Shown one piece after another: positions 35,878-45,785 of a stretch of DNA of 64,000 nt (position 1 is the stretch's first letter; every line of letters begins with the position of its first letter). Origin of the DNA: Listeria monocytogenes (GTDB lineage Bacteria > Bacillota > Bacilli > Lactobacillales > Listeriaceae); assembly GCF_041765605.1 (NCBI RefSeq), contig NZ_CP168900.1:326001-390000 (forward strand), written 5' to 3'. The notes beneath the pieces were generated by a model. That model searched no databases, was not told where the DNA came from, and saw nothing but the letters and a program-made list of their open reading frames with translations. A program made the position numbers and the translations under genes.

Positions 35878-35966
35878 AACTAGGGGGGCCGATTCTGGCT
35901 GAGATAGGAAGGTAATGCTTTCTGACCCTTTGAACCTGTTTGTTAGTGCAAGCGTAGGGAAGTGAA
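35878..35966 (+). promoter_or_regulatory. TPP (THI-box) riboswitch upstream of tenA-thiMDE
   Basis: The conserved CTGAGAT (35919-35925) and ACCCTTTGAACCTG (35925+19 onward) lie in the expected order, closed by TAGGGGGGCC at the 5' end and GTAGGGAAGTG at the 3' end. This is the standard thiamine pyrophosphate aptamer and precedes only thiamine salvage genes. A hairpin with a T run follows as expression platform. Confidence 0.94.
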
Positions 35967-35991
35967 TGTGAAAGTGACCGGAAAATTTATC

Positions 35992-36040
35992 GCGGCTGCT
36001 GTTTCTTTGCTTATGCTAAGGGACAGTGGGCGCTTTTTTT
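35992..36040 (+). terminator. Terminator of the TPP riboswitch
   Basis: GCGGCTGCTGTTTCTTTGC pairs imperfectly with GCTAAGGGACAGTGGGCGC and is followed by TTTTTTT (36034-36040). It lies between the aptamer and the tenA ribosome site. Confidence 0.75.
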
Positions 36041-36063
36041 ATTGTTCAAAAGGAGGAGTTTGC

Positions 36064-36738
36064 ATGTTTGTTCACAGTTTTCAAGAAGAAGTAGGGGATT
36101 TATGGCAAGAAACGTTACAGCATCCATTTGTGCGGAGTTTGGCGGATGGGACGCTTGAGAAGGAGGCGTTTTACTATTATTTGCTCCAGGATGATTATTA
36201 CTTGTCGCATTTTGAGAAGGTGATTGAGAAAAGTGTGGAACAGGCGGGGACGGCGGAACTTGCTGCGGAAATGAGGGAAGTACAAAGGCGGCTTCGGCAG
36301 TCGGAGTTGTTGATGCGCGAACAGTTTTATCCGCGGGTTGGGCTAACGGAGCGCGATTTTTCCGAGCGCAAACCGGCGCCAACAGCTTATCATTATACTT
36401 CTCATCTTTACCGGATGGCGGATTTTGGCAGTTTTGGGGTGACGATTGCTTCCCTTTTGCCGTGTTATGCGCTTTATGCGGATATGGGGAAAATGTACGA
36501 AGGGGCGCGGAGTTCGGAGCCATTTTATCAAGAGTTGTTGGATAGTTATGTGGATGAAAATTATCAAAAAGTGGTGTTGCAGCAGAAACGGTTGGTGGAA
36601 CAGGCGGCGAGTATGGCGGATGCGCGGGAACTGGCTCTCATGAAGCAGGCTTTTCAAATTAGTGTGGAAATGGAATGGGCGTTTTTTGATATGGCTTATA
36701 AAAAACAAAATTGGCGTGGGAGTGTGAATTATGTTTGA
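36064..36738 (+). CDS. tenA: Aminopyrimidine aminohydrolase TenA
   Basis: A 224-aa helical protein that salvages the thiamine pyrimidine (hydrolysing aminomethyl- to hydroxymethyl-pyrimidine) and can act on thiamine. Family motifs: [26 protein letters not shown] near residue 20, the active cysteine in [12 protein letters not shown] and the glutamate in [12 protein letters not shown]. The ATG at 36064 follows AAAGGAGGAG; an upstream extension would read through the riboswitch terminator. It overlaps thiM by eight bases as first gene of the salvage operon. Confidence 0.93.
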   Translation: MFVHSFQEEVGDLWQETLQHPFVRSLADGTLEKEAFYYYLLQDDYYLSHFEKVIEKSVEQAGTAELAAEMREVQRRLRQSELLMREQFYPRVGLTERDFSERKPAPTAYHYTSHLYRMADFGSFGVTIASLLPCYALYADMGKMYEGARSSEPFYQELLDSYVDENYQKVVLQQKRLVEQAASMADARELALMKQAFQISVEMEWAFFDMAYKKQNWRGSVNYV

Positions 36739-37540
36739 TTTTATGACGTTGGAAAAGGTGCGGGAAAAAGGGCCGTTGGTACATAATATTACGAATATCG
36801 TGGTTGCGAATGACTCGGCGAACGGCTTGCTTGCGATTGGTGCGTCACCGATTATGGCTTCTGCGAAAGAGGAAATGGATGAACTTGCGAAAATGGCAGA
36901 TGTGCTCGTGATTAATATTGGGACGCTGGACGGTGAACTGGTGGAAGCGATGAAAATTGCTGGACGTGCGGCAAATGTTGCTGGAACGCCGGTTGTGCTT
37001 GATCCGGTCGGTGTTGGCGCGACTTCATACCGTCGTAAAGTGGTGCAAGAATTATTGGCTGAAATTCAGTTTACGGCGATTCGTGGAAATGCGGGAGAGC
37101 TTGCTGCAATTGCTGGTGAAGCTTGGGAAGCGAAAGGCGTGGATGCGGGTGTTGGTTCGGCGGATGTGCTGAGCATTGCTGAAAAAGTGGCGAATGAATG
37201 GAGCACGGTTGTTATTATTAGCGGCGAAGTAGATGTGATTTCGGACGGAACTCGTTTTGCAAAAGTGGCTAATGGTAGCGCACTGCTTCCAAGAATTACT
37301 GGTTCTGGTTGTTTGCTCAGTGCAGTTTGCGGTAGTTTTATTGCCGTTCAGGATGATGCTTTTCGAGCTAGTGTCGAAGCATGCGCGAGTTATGCGGTGG
37401 CTTCTGAATATGCGGAACTCGAGTTAGAAAGAAAACTTCCAGGTTCATTTCGACCACTATTTTTAGATGCGCTTGCTAGTTGGTCGGTCGAAAAAACGCA
37501 TGCCAAAGCTAAAATCCAAGAAAGTGGTGAACACAAATGA
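36731..37540 (+). CDS. thiM: Hydroxyethylthiazole kinase
   Basis: A 269-aa ribokinase-fold enzyme that phosphorylates 4-methyl-5-(2-hydroxyethyl)thiazole. [29 protein letters not shown] at the N-terminus, [25 protein letters not shown] and the catalytic region [16 protein letters not shown] are diagnostic. It overlaps tenA and thiD by a few bases, so translation is coupled. Expression is under the TPP riboswitch. Confidence 0.95.
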   Translation: MFDFMTLEKVREKGPLVHNITNIVVANDSANGLLAIGASPIMASAKEEMDELAKMADVLVINIGTLDGELVEAMKIAGRAANVAGTPVVLDPVGVGATSYRRKVVQELLAEIQFTAIRGNAGELAAIAGEAWEAKGVDAGVGSADVLSIAEKVANEWSTVVIISGEVDVISDGTRFAKVANGSALLPRITGSGCLLSAVCGSFIAVQDDAFRASVEACASYAVASEYAELELERKLPGSFRPLFLDALASWSVEKTHAKAKIQESGEHK

Positions 37541-38340
37541 TTTTCCCACAAGTGTTAACGATAGCTGGTTCAGATTCTGGCGGCGGCGCGGGGATACAAG
37601 CGGATATCAAGACATTTCAAGAGCGCAAAACTTTTGGTATGTCCGTCATCACGGCAATCACGGCACAAAACACGCTAGGTGTAAAAGCAGTGCATAAAAT
37701 CCCAGTAGAAATGATTCGTGAACAGTGTGACGCGATTGCAGAGGATTTCCAAGTGAGCGCCGTGAAAACTGGAATGCTAGCAGATGCAGAAATTATCCGG
37801 GAAGTGGCGCGGAATATACATTTGCACAACTTCCAAAATATCGTTATTGATCCCGTGATGATTGCAAAAGGTGGTACTGCTTTGCTTGAAAACGAGGCGA
37901 CACAAGTGTTGAAAGATAAGCTTTTGCCACTTGGTACGATAATTACGCCGAACATTCCAGAAGCCGAAGAAATTCTAGGCGAAAAAATCACAACCAAGGC
38001 AGAAATTGAACAAGCTGCTAAGAAAATTTTTGATTTAGGTGTAAAAGCGGTTGTTATTAAAGGTGGGCATAGCGAAATGAGTGAGGCGGCTGATTTTTAC
38101 TATGATGGCGAAACGACAAAATGGCTGACGAGCGAGCGCTTTGATACACCACATACGCACGGGACGGGTTGCACTTTTTCGGCATGTATTGCAGCTGAAC
38201 TTGCGAAAGGGAATTCGCTTTTGGACAGTGTCATGGTTGCGAAAGAATTTATCACAAGTGCGATTAAATATCCGCTTGGAATTGGTCACGGTCATGGTCC
38301 AACCAACCATTTTGCTTACCGATTGGAGGATGGGAAATGA
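37537..38340 (+). CDS. thiD: Hydroxymethylpyrimidine (phosphate) kinase
   Basis: A 267-aa kinase that phosphorylates HMP and then HMP-P. Motifs: [20 protein letters not shown] at the N-terminus, [23 protein letters not shown] and the anion-hole [18 protein letters not shown]. It overlaps thiM and thiE by four bases each. It supplies HMP-PP to ThiE. Confidence 0.95.
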   Translation: MIFPQVLTIAGSDSGGGAGIQADIKTFQERKTFGMSVITAITAQNTLGVKAVHKIPVEMIREQCDAIAEDFQVSAVKTGMLADAEIIREVARNIHLHNFQNIVIDPVMIAKGGTALLENEATQVLKDKLLPLGTIITPNIPEAEEILGEKITTKAEIEQAAKKIFDLGVKAVVIKGGHSEMSEAADFYYDGETTKWLTSERFDTPHTHGTGCTFSACIAAELAKGNSLLDSVMVAKEFITSAIKYPLGIGHGHGPTNHFAYRLEDGK

Positions 38341-38981
38341 GAGCTGAACTAGCTGTATATTTTATCGCTGGAACGCAAGATATTGTTCGTGGAACGTTGC
38401 CAGGTGTGTTAGAAGAAGCACTGAAAGCCGGAATTACTTGTTTTCAATATCGCGAAAAAGGAGTAGGCTCACTCCAAACTGCCTCCGAAAGAAAAGAAAT
38501 GGCGCTAGAATGCCAACAATTATGCGCAAAATATCAAGTGCCATTCATTATTAACGATGATGTTGCCCTAGCCCTCGAAATCGGTGCGGACGGCATCCAT
38601 GTTGGGCAAAACGACGAGGGAATTCGTCAAGTTATCGCGAGTTGTGCCGGGAAAATGAAAATCGGACTTTCCGTTCATTCGGTTAGTGAAGCAGCGGAAG
38701 CAGAACGACTTGGTGCGGTGGATTATATCGGCGTTGGGCCCATTTTTCCCACGATTTCAAAAGCGGATGCAGAGCCAGTGAGTGGAACGGCAATTTTGGA
38801 AGAAATTCGCCGGGCTGGAATTAAGCTACCAATTGTCGGGATTGGCGGAATTAATGAAAAAAATTCAGCCGAGGTTCTCACAGCAGGTGCGGACGGGGTA
38901 TCGGTTATTTCAGCGATTACTCGGTCGGATGATTGCTACTCCGTTATCAAGCAATTAAAAAACCCAGGTTCCCCCTCTTAA
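38337..38981 (+). CDS. thiE: Thiamine-phosphate synthase
   Basis: A 214-aa TIM-barrel enzyme joining HMP-PP and thiazole phosphate to thiamine phosphate. ITCFQYREKG, PFIINDDVALALEIGADGIHVGQND, IGVGPIFPTISK and IVGIGGINEKN are the standard active-site segments. It is the last gene of the operon and ends at a terminator. With TenA, ThiM and ThiD it makes thiamine phosphate from salvaged halves; no de novo genes (ThiC, ThiG) appear in the window. Confidence 0.95.
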   Translation: MRAELAVYFIAGTQDIVRGTLPGVLEEALKAGITCFQYREKGVGSLQTASERKEMALECQQLCAKYQVPFIINDDVALALEIGADGIHVGQNDEGIRQVIASCAGKMKIGLSVHSVSEAAEAERLGAVDYIGVGPIFPTISKADAEPVSGTAILEEIRRAGIKLPIVGIGGINEKNSAEVLTAGADGVSVISAITRSDDCYSVIKQLKNPGSPS

Positions 38982-39000
38982 AAAGGGCAAACCTGGGTTT
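38960..39000. terminator. Terminator shared by thiE and bglA
   Basis: The 11-bp arms AAACCCAGGTT (38960-38970) and AACCTGGGTTT (38990-39000) enclose a C-rich loop. It overlaps the last codons of thiE and lies seven bases from the bglA stop on the other strand. Confidence 0.8.
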
Positions 39001-39007
39001 CTCATTT

Positions 39008-40551
<1,544 letters not shown>

Positions 40552-40564
40552 GATTTATAGTTAA

Positions 40565-40593
40565 AATATAGCAAAAATAAGGATGATAGTCAA
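40565..40593 (-). promoter_or_regulatory. Sigma-A promoter of bglA
   Basis: On the minus strand TTGACT (40593-40588) is 17 bases from TATATT (40570-40565). Transcription would start just before the RAT site. Confidence 0.8.
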
Positions 40594-40698
40594 TGAAATA
40601 AGTAAAGAACTCTTATGGTTTGTGAAGGGAATAAGAGGGAAATAAGTAGATTGAACAACTAAATAGGAACGTGAAAAAAGTTTAGAGGAGGAGTCAGC

Positions 40699-41358
40699 GT
40701 GGGATCAGCGTTTTCAGCTATTTTGTCACCGGCAGTGGGGATTTTGATTAGTCCATTTCCAATTGTAGGACTTATTTTGATTTTACTTAGCAACAAGGCT
40801 CGGATTAACAGTATATTTTATACGGTAGGTTGGATTGTTGGGAATATTGCTATTTTCTTTATTGGTTTATTCTTAATGAGTTCGGCGGTCAGCTCGTCCG
40901 GAGACCAATCAACCTTGGTCAAAGTGGTACTTATTGTGCTGGGGGTTTTACTAATTTTGCTCGGCGCACATGATTTTACGAAACGTCCGAAAAACGGGGA
41001 AAAAGCTGCAACACCGAAATGGTTTGAAAAAATGAGCAATATTAAACCTGGCGGAGCGATGATTTTCGCGTTTGTTCTTTCGGCAGTGAATCCTAAAAAT
41101 ATGTTGCTTTCACTTACGGCAGGGGTGAGCGTTGGGGCACTGAATTTATCGGGTGGGCAAGAAACAACGGCGACGATTATTTTTGGAATTATCGCTTGTT
41201 GCTCGATTTATATTCCGACTATCGCGTTCTTACTAGCAGGAAGTCGTCTTAATAACGCATTAGATAGTACGCGCAAATGGCTTATCCAAAACAATTCCGT
41301 GATTATGGCTGTGTTGTTCTTATTTATCGGTCTTAGTGTCATTAGTAAAGCATTCTAA
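40699..41358 (+). CDS. GAP/Sap-family membrane protein
   Basis: A 219-aa integral membrane protein with about six helices. The opening LSPAVGILISPFPIVGLILILLS and the later FAFVLSAVNPKNMLLSLTAG are typical of the GAP (Sap, sulfolipid-addressing-like) family, a LysE-like exporter group. The substrate is unknown. GTG is the start with AGAGGAGGAG eight bases upstream. A terminator follows. Confidence 0.75.
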   Translation: MGSAFSAILSPAVGILISPFPIVGLILILLSNKARINSIFYTVGWIVGNIAIFFIGLFLMSSAVSSSGDQSTLVKVVLIVLGVLLILLGAHDFTKRPKNGEKAATPKWFEKMSNIKPGGAMIFAFVLSAVNPKNMLLSLTAGVSVGALNLSGGQETTATIIFGIIACCSIYIPTIAFLLAGSRLNNALDSTRKWLIQNNSVIMAVLFLFIGLSVISKAF

Positions 41359-41364
41359 AGTGTG

Positions 41365-41398
41365 AAAAAGCTATTAGTTCTCTAACTAGTAGCTTTTT
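41365..41398 (+). terminator. Terminator after the GAP-family gene
   Basis: AAAAAGCTATTAGTT (41365-41379) pairs with AACTAGTAGCTTTTT (41384-41398), loop CTCT, then TT. Confidence 0.92.
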
Positions 41399-41541
41399 TG
41401 ATTTCTAGCACAACTTGTTCACATTTTGCGTTGTGATAGTTCACACAATGTCTACAGACGAGGAAAATAATCTATGCTAATATGGCTATACTTGTCCGTT
41501 TAAAGTGGATAAGAATACATAAAACAAAAAGGATGGGTTAC

Positions 41542-41934
41542 ATGTTTGACAAACTGATGGGAAAAGCTGCTATTGTTACCGAATCTTCTTATGGTATTGA
41601 ACGTTTTTTAGATGAAGACGAACAAATTATTCAAATTTTTAAATTTATAAGAGATGAAGTTATTATTACTTCAAAAGGGATTTTTAACATTGATGCACAA
41701 GGTATCACTGGGAAGAAAGTAGAATATAAATTCTTTCCGAAAAAGGCTCTAAAGTATGTTTCTATTGAGACAGCAGGTACTTTAGACCGTGACTTTGACT
41801 TAAAAATTGGTGTTGAAGGAAACACAGTTGTAACGCAAAACACATCATTTTCTGCTCCAATCGCATTAAAAGTTCATAAAAATGATACTGAAATGGGATT
41901 TGCGCTTTATAAAATGATTAAAGGTATGTTATAA
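41542..41934 (+). CDS. Bacterial PH-domain protein (bPH_1-like)
   Basis: A 130-aa soluble protein: MFDKLMGKAAIVTES, then EDEQIIQIFKFIRDEVIITSKG, GKKVEYKFFPKKALKYVSIETAG and a C-terminal helix. This pattern of beta strands with the ITSKGIFNID turn is that of bacterial pleckstrin-homology (YvbH/bPH_1) proteins of unknown role. ATG at 41542 has AAAAAGGATGG upstream; an in-frame extension to 41482 lacks one. It is a single gene between terminators. Confidence 0.78.
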   Translation: MFDKLMGKAAIVTESSYGIERFLDEDEQIIQIFKFIRDEVIITSKGIFNIDAQGITGKKVEYKFFPKKALKYVSIETAGTLDRDFDLKIGVEGNTVVTQNTSFSAPIALKVHKNDTEMGFALYKMIKGML

Positions 41935-41947
41935 ATTTTAAAATACT

Positions 41948-41978
41948 AAAAGAGAAGACGGATTTCGTCTTCTCTTTT
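41948..41978. terminator. Bidirectional terminator
   Basis: AAAAGAGAAGACG (41948-41960) and CGTCTTCTCTTTT (41966-41978) form a perfect stem between convergent genes. Confidence 0.9.
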
Positions 41979-41979
41979 G

Positions 41980-42750
41980 TTATTTCCAGTCCAAATTAGC
42001 TGTAACTGGAAAATGATCAGAAGCGGAGAAACCATCCACTTCGTCTACAATAGTTTCATAAGTGTTTACTTGGAATTCATTAGATACAAAGATGTAGTCA
42101 ATTTTTTCTAGCTCGTTTTCAGGGCGCAGTGGATGGAAATCGTGAAAACATCCGGTTGGGCCTTTTGCTGGTTTTTGAGAGATTAATTGTGCATCTTGGT
42201 ATTTTTCCGTTATGTAGTTATAGGTTGGTGTGTTAGGCTGGGTGTTAAAATCGCCTAATACAATGACGGGGGAATTTTCTGCAATGATGGCAGCTTTTTT
42301 TAGTAAAAGTTGACTGGCAAAAAGGCGCGCCTCCTCTGAGATGTGGTCCAAATGAGTGTTGAAAAGATAGAATTGTTTTCCGTCCGAATCGGCGAATTTC
42401 CCCCAAACACAAATTCGCGGAAACATGGCTGTTGAATGGATGGAGGGCACGTCAGGTGTGTCAGAAAGCCAGAAATGACCTTCTTGCAACAATGTAAAAC
42501 GAGTAGAATTATAGAAAACAGCAGTAAATTCTCCTTTTTCAAGCCCATCATCACGACCTACGCCAAAATAATCCCAATCCAGCATCGCTTTCATGTCGAG
42601 CATTTGCGGTAGAAGGGGTTCCTCCACTCCCATGAAATCCCATTGATATTTATCAAGTAATGATTTTGTTAGTGTTTTACGCAATTCCCAGCTCTTTTTC
42701 CGCTCAGAAGTATCATCAAAACGAATGTTAAAAGTAGTTACACTGAACAT
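41980..42750 (-). CDS. Endonuclease/exonuclease/phosphatase family protein
   Basis: A 256-aa DNase-I-fold protein. FSVTTFNIRFDD at the start, MGVEEPLLPQML (metal Glu), LFNTHLDHISEEAR, VIVLGDFNTQPNTPTY and DHFPVTANL at the end are the EEP family motifs. There is no signal peptide, so it acts in the cytosol. Members cleave phosphodiesters in nucleic acids, lipids or sugar phosphates; the substrate cannot be told here. Confidence 0.87.
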   Translation of the reverse strand: MFSVTTFNIRFDDTSERKKSWELRKTLTKSLLDKYQWDFMGVEEPLLPQMLDMKAMLDWDYFGVGRDDGLEKGEFTAVFYNSTRFTLLQEGHFWLSDTPDVPSIHSTAMFPRICVWGKFADSDGKQFYLFNTHLDHISEEARLFASQLLLKKAAIIAENSPVIVLGDFNTQPNTPTYNYITEKYQDAQLISQKPAKGPTGCFHDFHPLRPENELEKIDYIFVSNEFQVNTYETIVDEVDGFSASDHFPVTANLDWK

Positions 42751-42835
42751 TTTCCCACATCCTTTTTTTATTTAAAAGTTTTACAAAGAGAGTTTAGCAT
42801 ATTTATGAAAACGTTTCACCGATTTGGGTTTTATG

Positions 42836-42853
42836 TAGTATATATTCTACATT
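42836..42853 (+). promoter_or_regulatory. Candidate Rgg-type operator, copy 1
   Basis: TAGTATATATTCTACATT is part of a palindrome (ATGTAG ... CTACAT, 42833-42852), 50 bases before the lipoprotein gene. Related sequences lie at 44630, 45626 and 49882. Confidence 0.4.
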
Positions 42854-42903
42854 TTTTCCTGAAAAGTAAAACCATTGTATTGTTGTAGAAAGGGAGTGTC
42901 ACT

Positions 42904-43386
42904 ATGTTGCGAAAAGGTCGATGGTTGCTCATATTATTACTATTGATAGTATTAGTGGCATTATCAGCATGCGAGGACAGCGGGAATGGAGATGTTTCGG
43001 GTGTGCCGGCTAAAAAGGAAAAACAGCATTTTCCTCCAAATGATACGAAAAAAGGATGGATAGAACTTCTTGCCACGGATGGAATTTCAAGTCAAGGTAA
43101 TCTGCCTTGTGTTTATGAAGAGGCGGAATCTGTAGAAAAATTGGAAATTCATATGAAAGAGTTGAGTACGGCAAGCCTAACCTATATTTACATTGACGGC
43201 TACATCGTACAAATGGAACAAGGCGGCAACGAACTTTCTTTTCAAATTCAATTAAGTAAAACGGAATTGAGAAAAGGAATCCATGAATTAGCCGTTGTGC
43301 AATATCAAGAAAATAACCCCGAAACAAAAAAAGTGGAGTTTTTAAAACGTGCTAAATATGAAGTGAAACAAATAAAAAACGACTAA
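42904..43386 (+). CDS. Putative lipoprotein
   Basis: A 160-aa protein with signal peptide ending in the lipobox LSAC, so it is predicted to be lipid-anchored outside the membrane. The mature part has a glycine/lysine linker and a beta-rich domain (ELLATDGISSQGNLPCVY, YIYIDGYIVQMEQGG, IQLSKTELRKGIHELAVVQY) with no recognised name. The ribosome site is AAAGGGAGTG. A terminator follows, then the first Rgg-like regulator. Confidence 0.72.
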   Translation: MLRKGRWLLILLLLIVLVALSACEDSGNGDVSGVPAKKEKQHFPPNDTKKGWIELLATDGISSQGNLPCVYEEAESVEKLEIHMKELSTASLTYIYIDGYIVQMEQGGNELSFQIQLSKTELRKGIHELAVVQYQENNPETKKVEFLKRAKYEVKQIKND

Positions 43387-43413
43387 TAATAAACACTTCA
43401 GAACCATATTTTT

Positions 43414-43445
43414 AAAAAGAATGTGAAAAATGACATTCTTTTTTT
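43414..43445 (+). terminator. Terminator after the lipoprotein gene
   Basis: AAAAAGAATGT (43414-43424) pairs with ACATTCTTTTT (43433-43443), followed by T's. Confidence 0.8.
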
Positions 43446-43646
43446 GTGCTATTAATACTTAAAAAAGGAAGATGACGATATTGTAAGTAGCTTTTCGCCT
43501 GTAAAAGAATTAAACTACTAGTGTTTAGGGTATATATTTTAAGAACAATGATTCCTAAATTGTTTGGAGTAGAGAAATTAAAGCATAGACATAGATACTG
43601 CATTCCGACTTTTTGAAATGGAAGAACTTAATTAGGGGGATATCAT

Positions 43647-44549
43647 ATGGGTTCATATGGCGAATTGATTCGGGAAATACGGCTATCTAAAGGTTTGACT
43701 CAAAAAGAGGTATACACAGGAATTATATCTAGGTCTTATGCAATCGGATTTGAAAAAGGTAAACACGAGATTACTTTGAGTTTGTTTGAAGAAATTTTAA
43801 AGCGGATCATGGTTCCTCTAGATGAATTCTTTTTTATTTACAGAGACTTTTCTTCGACAGAGGATGATAGTTTTTGGATTGATTTCGTCGAGCTATCAGG
43901 TAAAAATGATGTTGTAGGGATGCAGGCGTTGCTAGATAAAATAACTTTAGAGCGAACGGAGCAGTCAGAAGTTAGAAAAGCGATACTTCATACGAGAATT
44001 CAAACTATTAATCATTATTTGCGTACGAATGTGTTTGATGAATCGAATATTTCTGATGAATATAAAAAAATTATTCATGACTATCTTTGGAAAATGCAGA
44101 CGTGGACTTTAGAAGAGGTTCGTATTTTTTCCAACGGCATATCATTTTTTGAGGAAGAAGTACAAATTCACTTTTATCAAATTATGTTGAAATCGTATGA
44201 AAAGTATAGGTACTATGATAGAGGAAGACTGCTATTTTGCCATCTATTTGCTAATCTGACAGATGAACTCATCATACAGAATAAAATCAATTATGCGAAT
44301 CTAGTACTCGAAAAATTAAAAGAAGCATCTGAAACAAGTGGTAGTTTTAACAGTGCTTTTTATCGAATAGTAGCCAATTATTATCAAGGAGCTATTTGGA
44401 TGAAAGAAGGCGAAGTGGAAAAGGGCTATCACCAGGCCAAAAGAGCCATTCAAACATGGAAAGAACTGCACTATGAAGCAATAGCAGATTTGTATAGCGT
44501 GGTTTTAAAACAATTTTTAGAAAAAGAAAATATCCAAGTAGAAGATTAA
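43647..44549 (+). CDS. Rgg/GadR/MutR-family transcriptional regulator 1
   Basis: A 300-aa protein. The N-terminal helix-turn-helix is YGELIREIRLSKGLTQKEVYTG with the typical SRSYAIGFEKGKHEITLSLF second half. The rest is all helical, repeat-like (TPR-type) with a YRYYDRGRLLFCHLFAN segment, as in Rgg regulators that bind short peptides. It shares strong similarity with the next gene. ATG follows TTAGGGGGATATC. It probably controls nearby surface-protein genes; the signal peptide, if any, is unknown. Confidence 0.85.
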   Translation: MGSYGELIREIRLSKGLTQKEVYTGIISRSYAIGFEKGKHEITLSLFEEILKRIMVPLDEFFFIYRDFSSTEDDSFWIDFVELSGKNDVVGMQALLDKITLERTEQSEVRKAILHTRIQTINHYLRTNVFDESNISDEYKKIIHDYLWKMQTWTLEEVRIFSNGISFFEEEVQIHFYQIMLKSYEKYRYYDRGRLLFCHLFANLTDELIIQNKINYANLVLEKLKEASETSGSFNSAFYRIVANYYQGAIWMKEGEVEKGYHQAKRAIQTWKELHYEAIADLYSVVLKQFLEKENIQVED

Positions 44550-44570
44550 CTATCCGAAGATTTTCTATTT

Positions 44571-44606
44571 AAAAACACTAAAATGGAGTCGTTTTAGTGT
44601 TTTTTT
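44571..44606 (+). terminator. Terminator after regulator 1
   Basis: AAAAACACTAAAA (44571-44583) pairs with TTTTAGTGTTTTT (44592-44604), then TT. Confidence 0.9.
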
Positions 44607-44629
44607 GTTTGTCGTAAAGAGGTTTTATG

Positions 44630-44648
44630 TACTATATATAGCACTATT
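44630..44648 (+). promoter_or_regulatory. Candidate Rgg-type operator, copy 2
   Basis: TACTATATATAGCACTATT lies 64 bases before regulator 2 and resembles TAGTATATAT-type sites at 42836 and 45626, with a one-base insertion. Confidence 0.3.
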
Positions 44649-44711
44649 TACAGAGAGAAAACAAAGGAATGTAAAATAAAGGCAAGAATTGAGCTAAGAG
44701 GAGGTCTTCGG

Positions 44712-45584
44712 ATGATAAGTTATGGTGAGCTGATTCGGCAAATAAGGCAGTCTAAAAAAATTTCCCAAAAAGAAGTGTACACAGGGGTTATTAGTAAATC
44801 TTATGCAATTGAATTTGAAAAGGGGACACATGCAATATCAAGCCTATTACTCGAGAAAATTGTCGCTAAGTTAATGGTGAGTATGGAGGAATTTTTCTTA
44901 ATGTATCATCAAGAGGAGTTGCCGGAGAAGGAAGATTTTTGGGAAACTTACGCGCGGACATGTAAAACGGATGAAGCAAGCGCTTGGGAATCCCTTTACC
45001 AAAAAATATCATTAGAAAAAGGAAAAGTTAATCAAGTGAAAAGCGCGGCGATAAAACTGGAGTTAGATCATATAAAAGGCAAACAAGTGGCGGACAAAAA
45101 AGCGGTTCAAATTTTGGAGAATTATTTGATTGAAGCGGTTTTTTGGACATTGCAGGATATCTTTTTATTTACGCGGATGATGCACTATTTGCCACTGAAA
45201 AGCCGAGTACCGTTCTATTATAAATTGTTAAACACGCTGGATAGATACCGCCATTTTGAACGAGGAAGAAGCATTTTACAATCGGCGCTGGCTAGTATCA
45301 TGGATGATTTTATAGAGAGAAATGAAATAGAGCATATGGAGCTAATGATAAAAAGCTTAGAGAAAATTAGTGAGGACTGTGATGGTACTTATTTCAAAAT
45401 TCTTTGTATGTATTATCGTGGAATTGTACGGTGGGGAGAAGGCGAAGAGCGCGAAGGTGGCGAAGAAATCGATCAGGCAGTAGCTATTTTGCGGGCATTA
45501 GGTTATGAAAATAAAGCGGCAGAGTATGAAACCATGTACCGGCAATTTGCGAGGGAAAACAACGATATAAAAACGATGGAATGA
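44712..45584 (+). CDS. Rgg/GadR/MutR-family transcriptional regulator 2
   Basis: A 290-aa paralogue of the preceding regulator. The helix-turn-helix (YGELIRQIRQSKKISQKEVYTGVISKSYAIEFEKG) is nearly the same, and the helical C-terminal domain keeps FHFERGRSILQ-type spacing (YRHFERGRSILQSALASIMDD). ATG follows AAGAGGAGG. It lies directly upstream of a large MucBP adhesin gene with the same orientation and is a plausible regulator of it. Confidence 0.85.
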   Translation: MISYGELIRQIRQSKKISQKEVYTGVISKSYAIEFEKGTHAISSLLLEKIVAKLMVSMEEFFLMYHQEELPEKEDFWETYARTCKTDEASAWESLYQKISLEKGKVNQVKSAAIKLELDHIKGKQVADKKAVQILENYLIEAVFWTLQDIFLFTRMMHYLPLKSRVPFYYKLLNTLDRYRHFERGRSILQSALASIMDDFIERNEIEHMELMIKSLEKISEDCDGTYFKILCMYYRGIVRWGEGEEREGGEEIDQAVAILRALGYENKAAEYETMYRQFARENNDIKTME

Positions 45585-45622
45585 AAGCTAAAAAGGACTA
45601 TTCTTTTTGGTTTTCTTTTTTT
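45582..45622 (+). terminator. Imperfect terminator after regulator 2
   Basis: GAAAGCTAAAAAGGA pairs imperfectly with TCTTTTTGGTTTTC, followed by a T run. Confidence 0.5.
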
Positions 45623-45625
45623 GAG

Positions 45626-45643
45626 TAGTATATATGCGACATT
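45626..45643 (+). promoter_or_regulatory. Candidate Rgg-type operator, copy 3
   Basis: TAGTATATATGCGACATT lies upstream of the MucBP adhesin gene. It shares TAGTATATAT and ACATT with copy 1, and CGACATTAGAAA with the site at 49882. Confidence 0.4.
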
Positions 45644-45785
45644 AGAAAATTTTAAGACTCCGCATAGTATTATATAGACTGAAGTACGGCTTAAAGCCAC
45701 ATTGACAGTGAAGGGAGGGGCTTTGGCAAAGAAACTAAATGCCAACTGACACTGCAAATTTAGCGTTAAAAGGAGGAAGATTGTT

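Noticed and set aside
40618-40642. Sigma-B promoter (GTTT, 15 bases, GGGAAA) upstream of the GAP-family gene
   Set aside because: The -10 differs from GGGWAT and the region is purine-rich, so chance is likely; not strong enough to list.
42806-42818. cre-like palindrome TGAAAACGTTTCA
   Set aside because: One base short of the CcpA consensus spacing and between genes with no sugar role.
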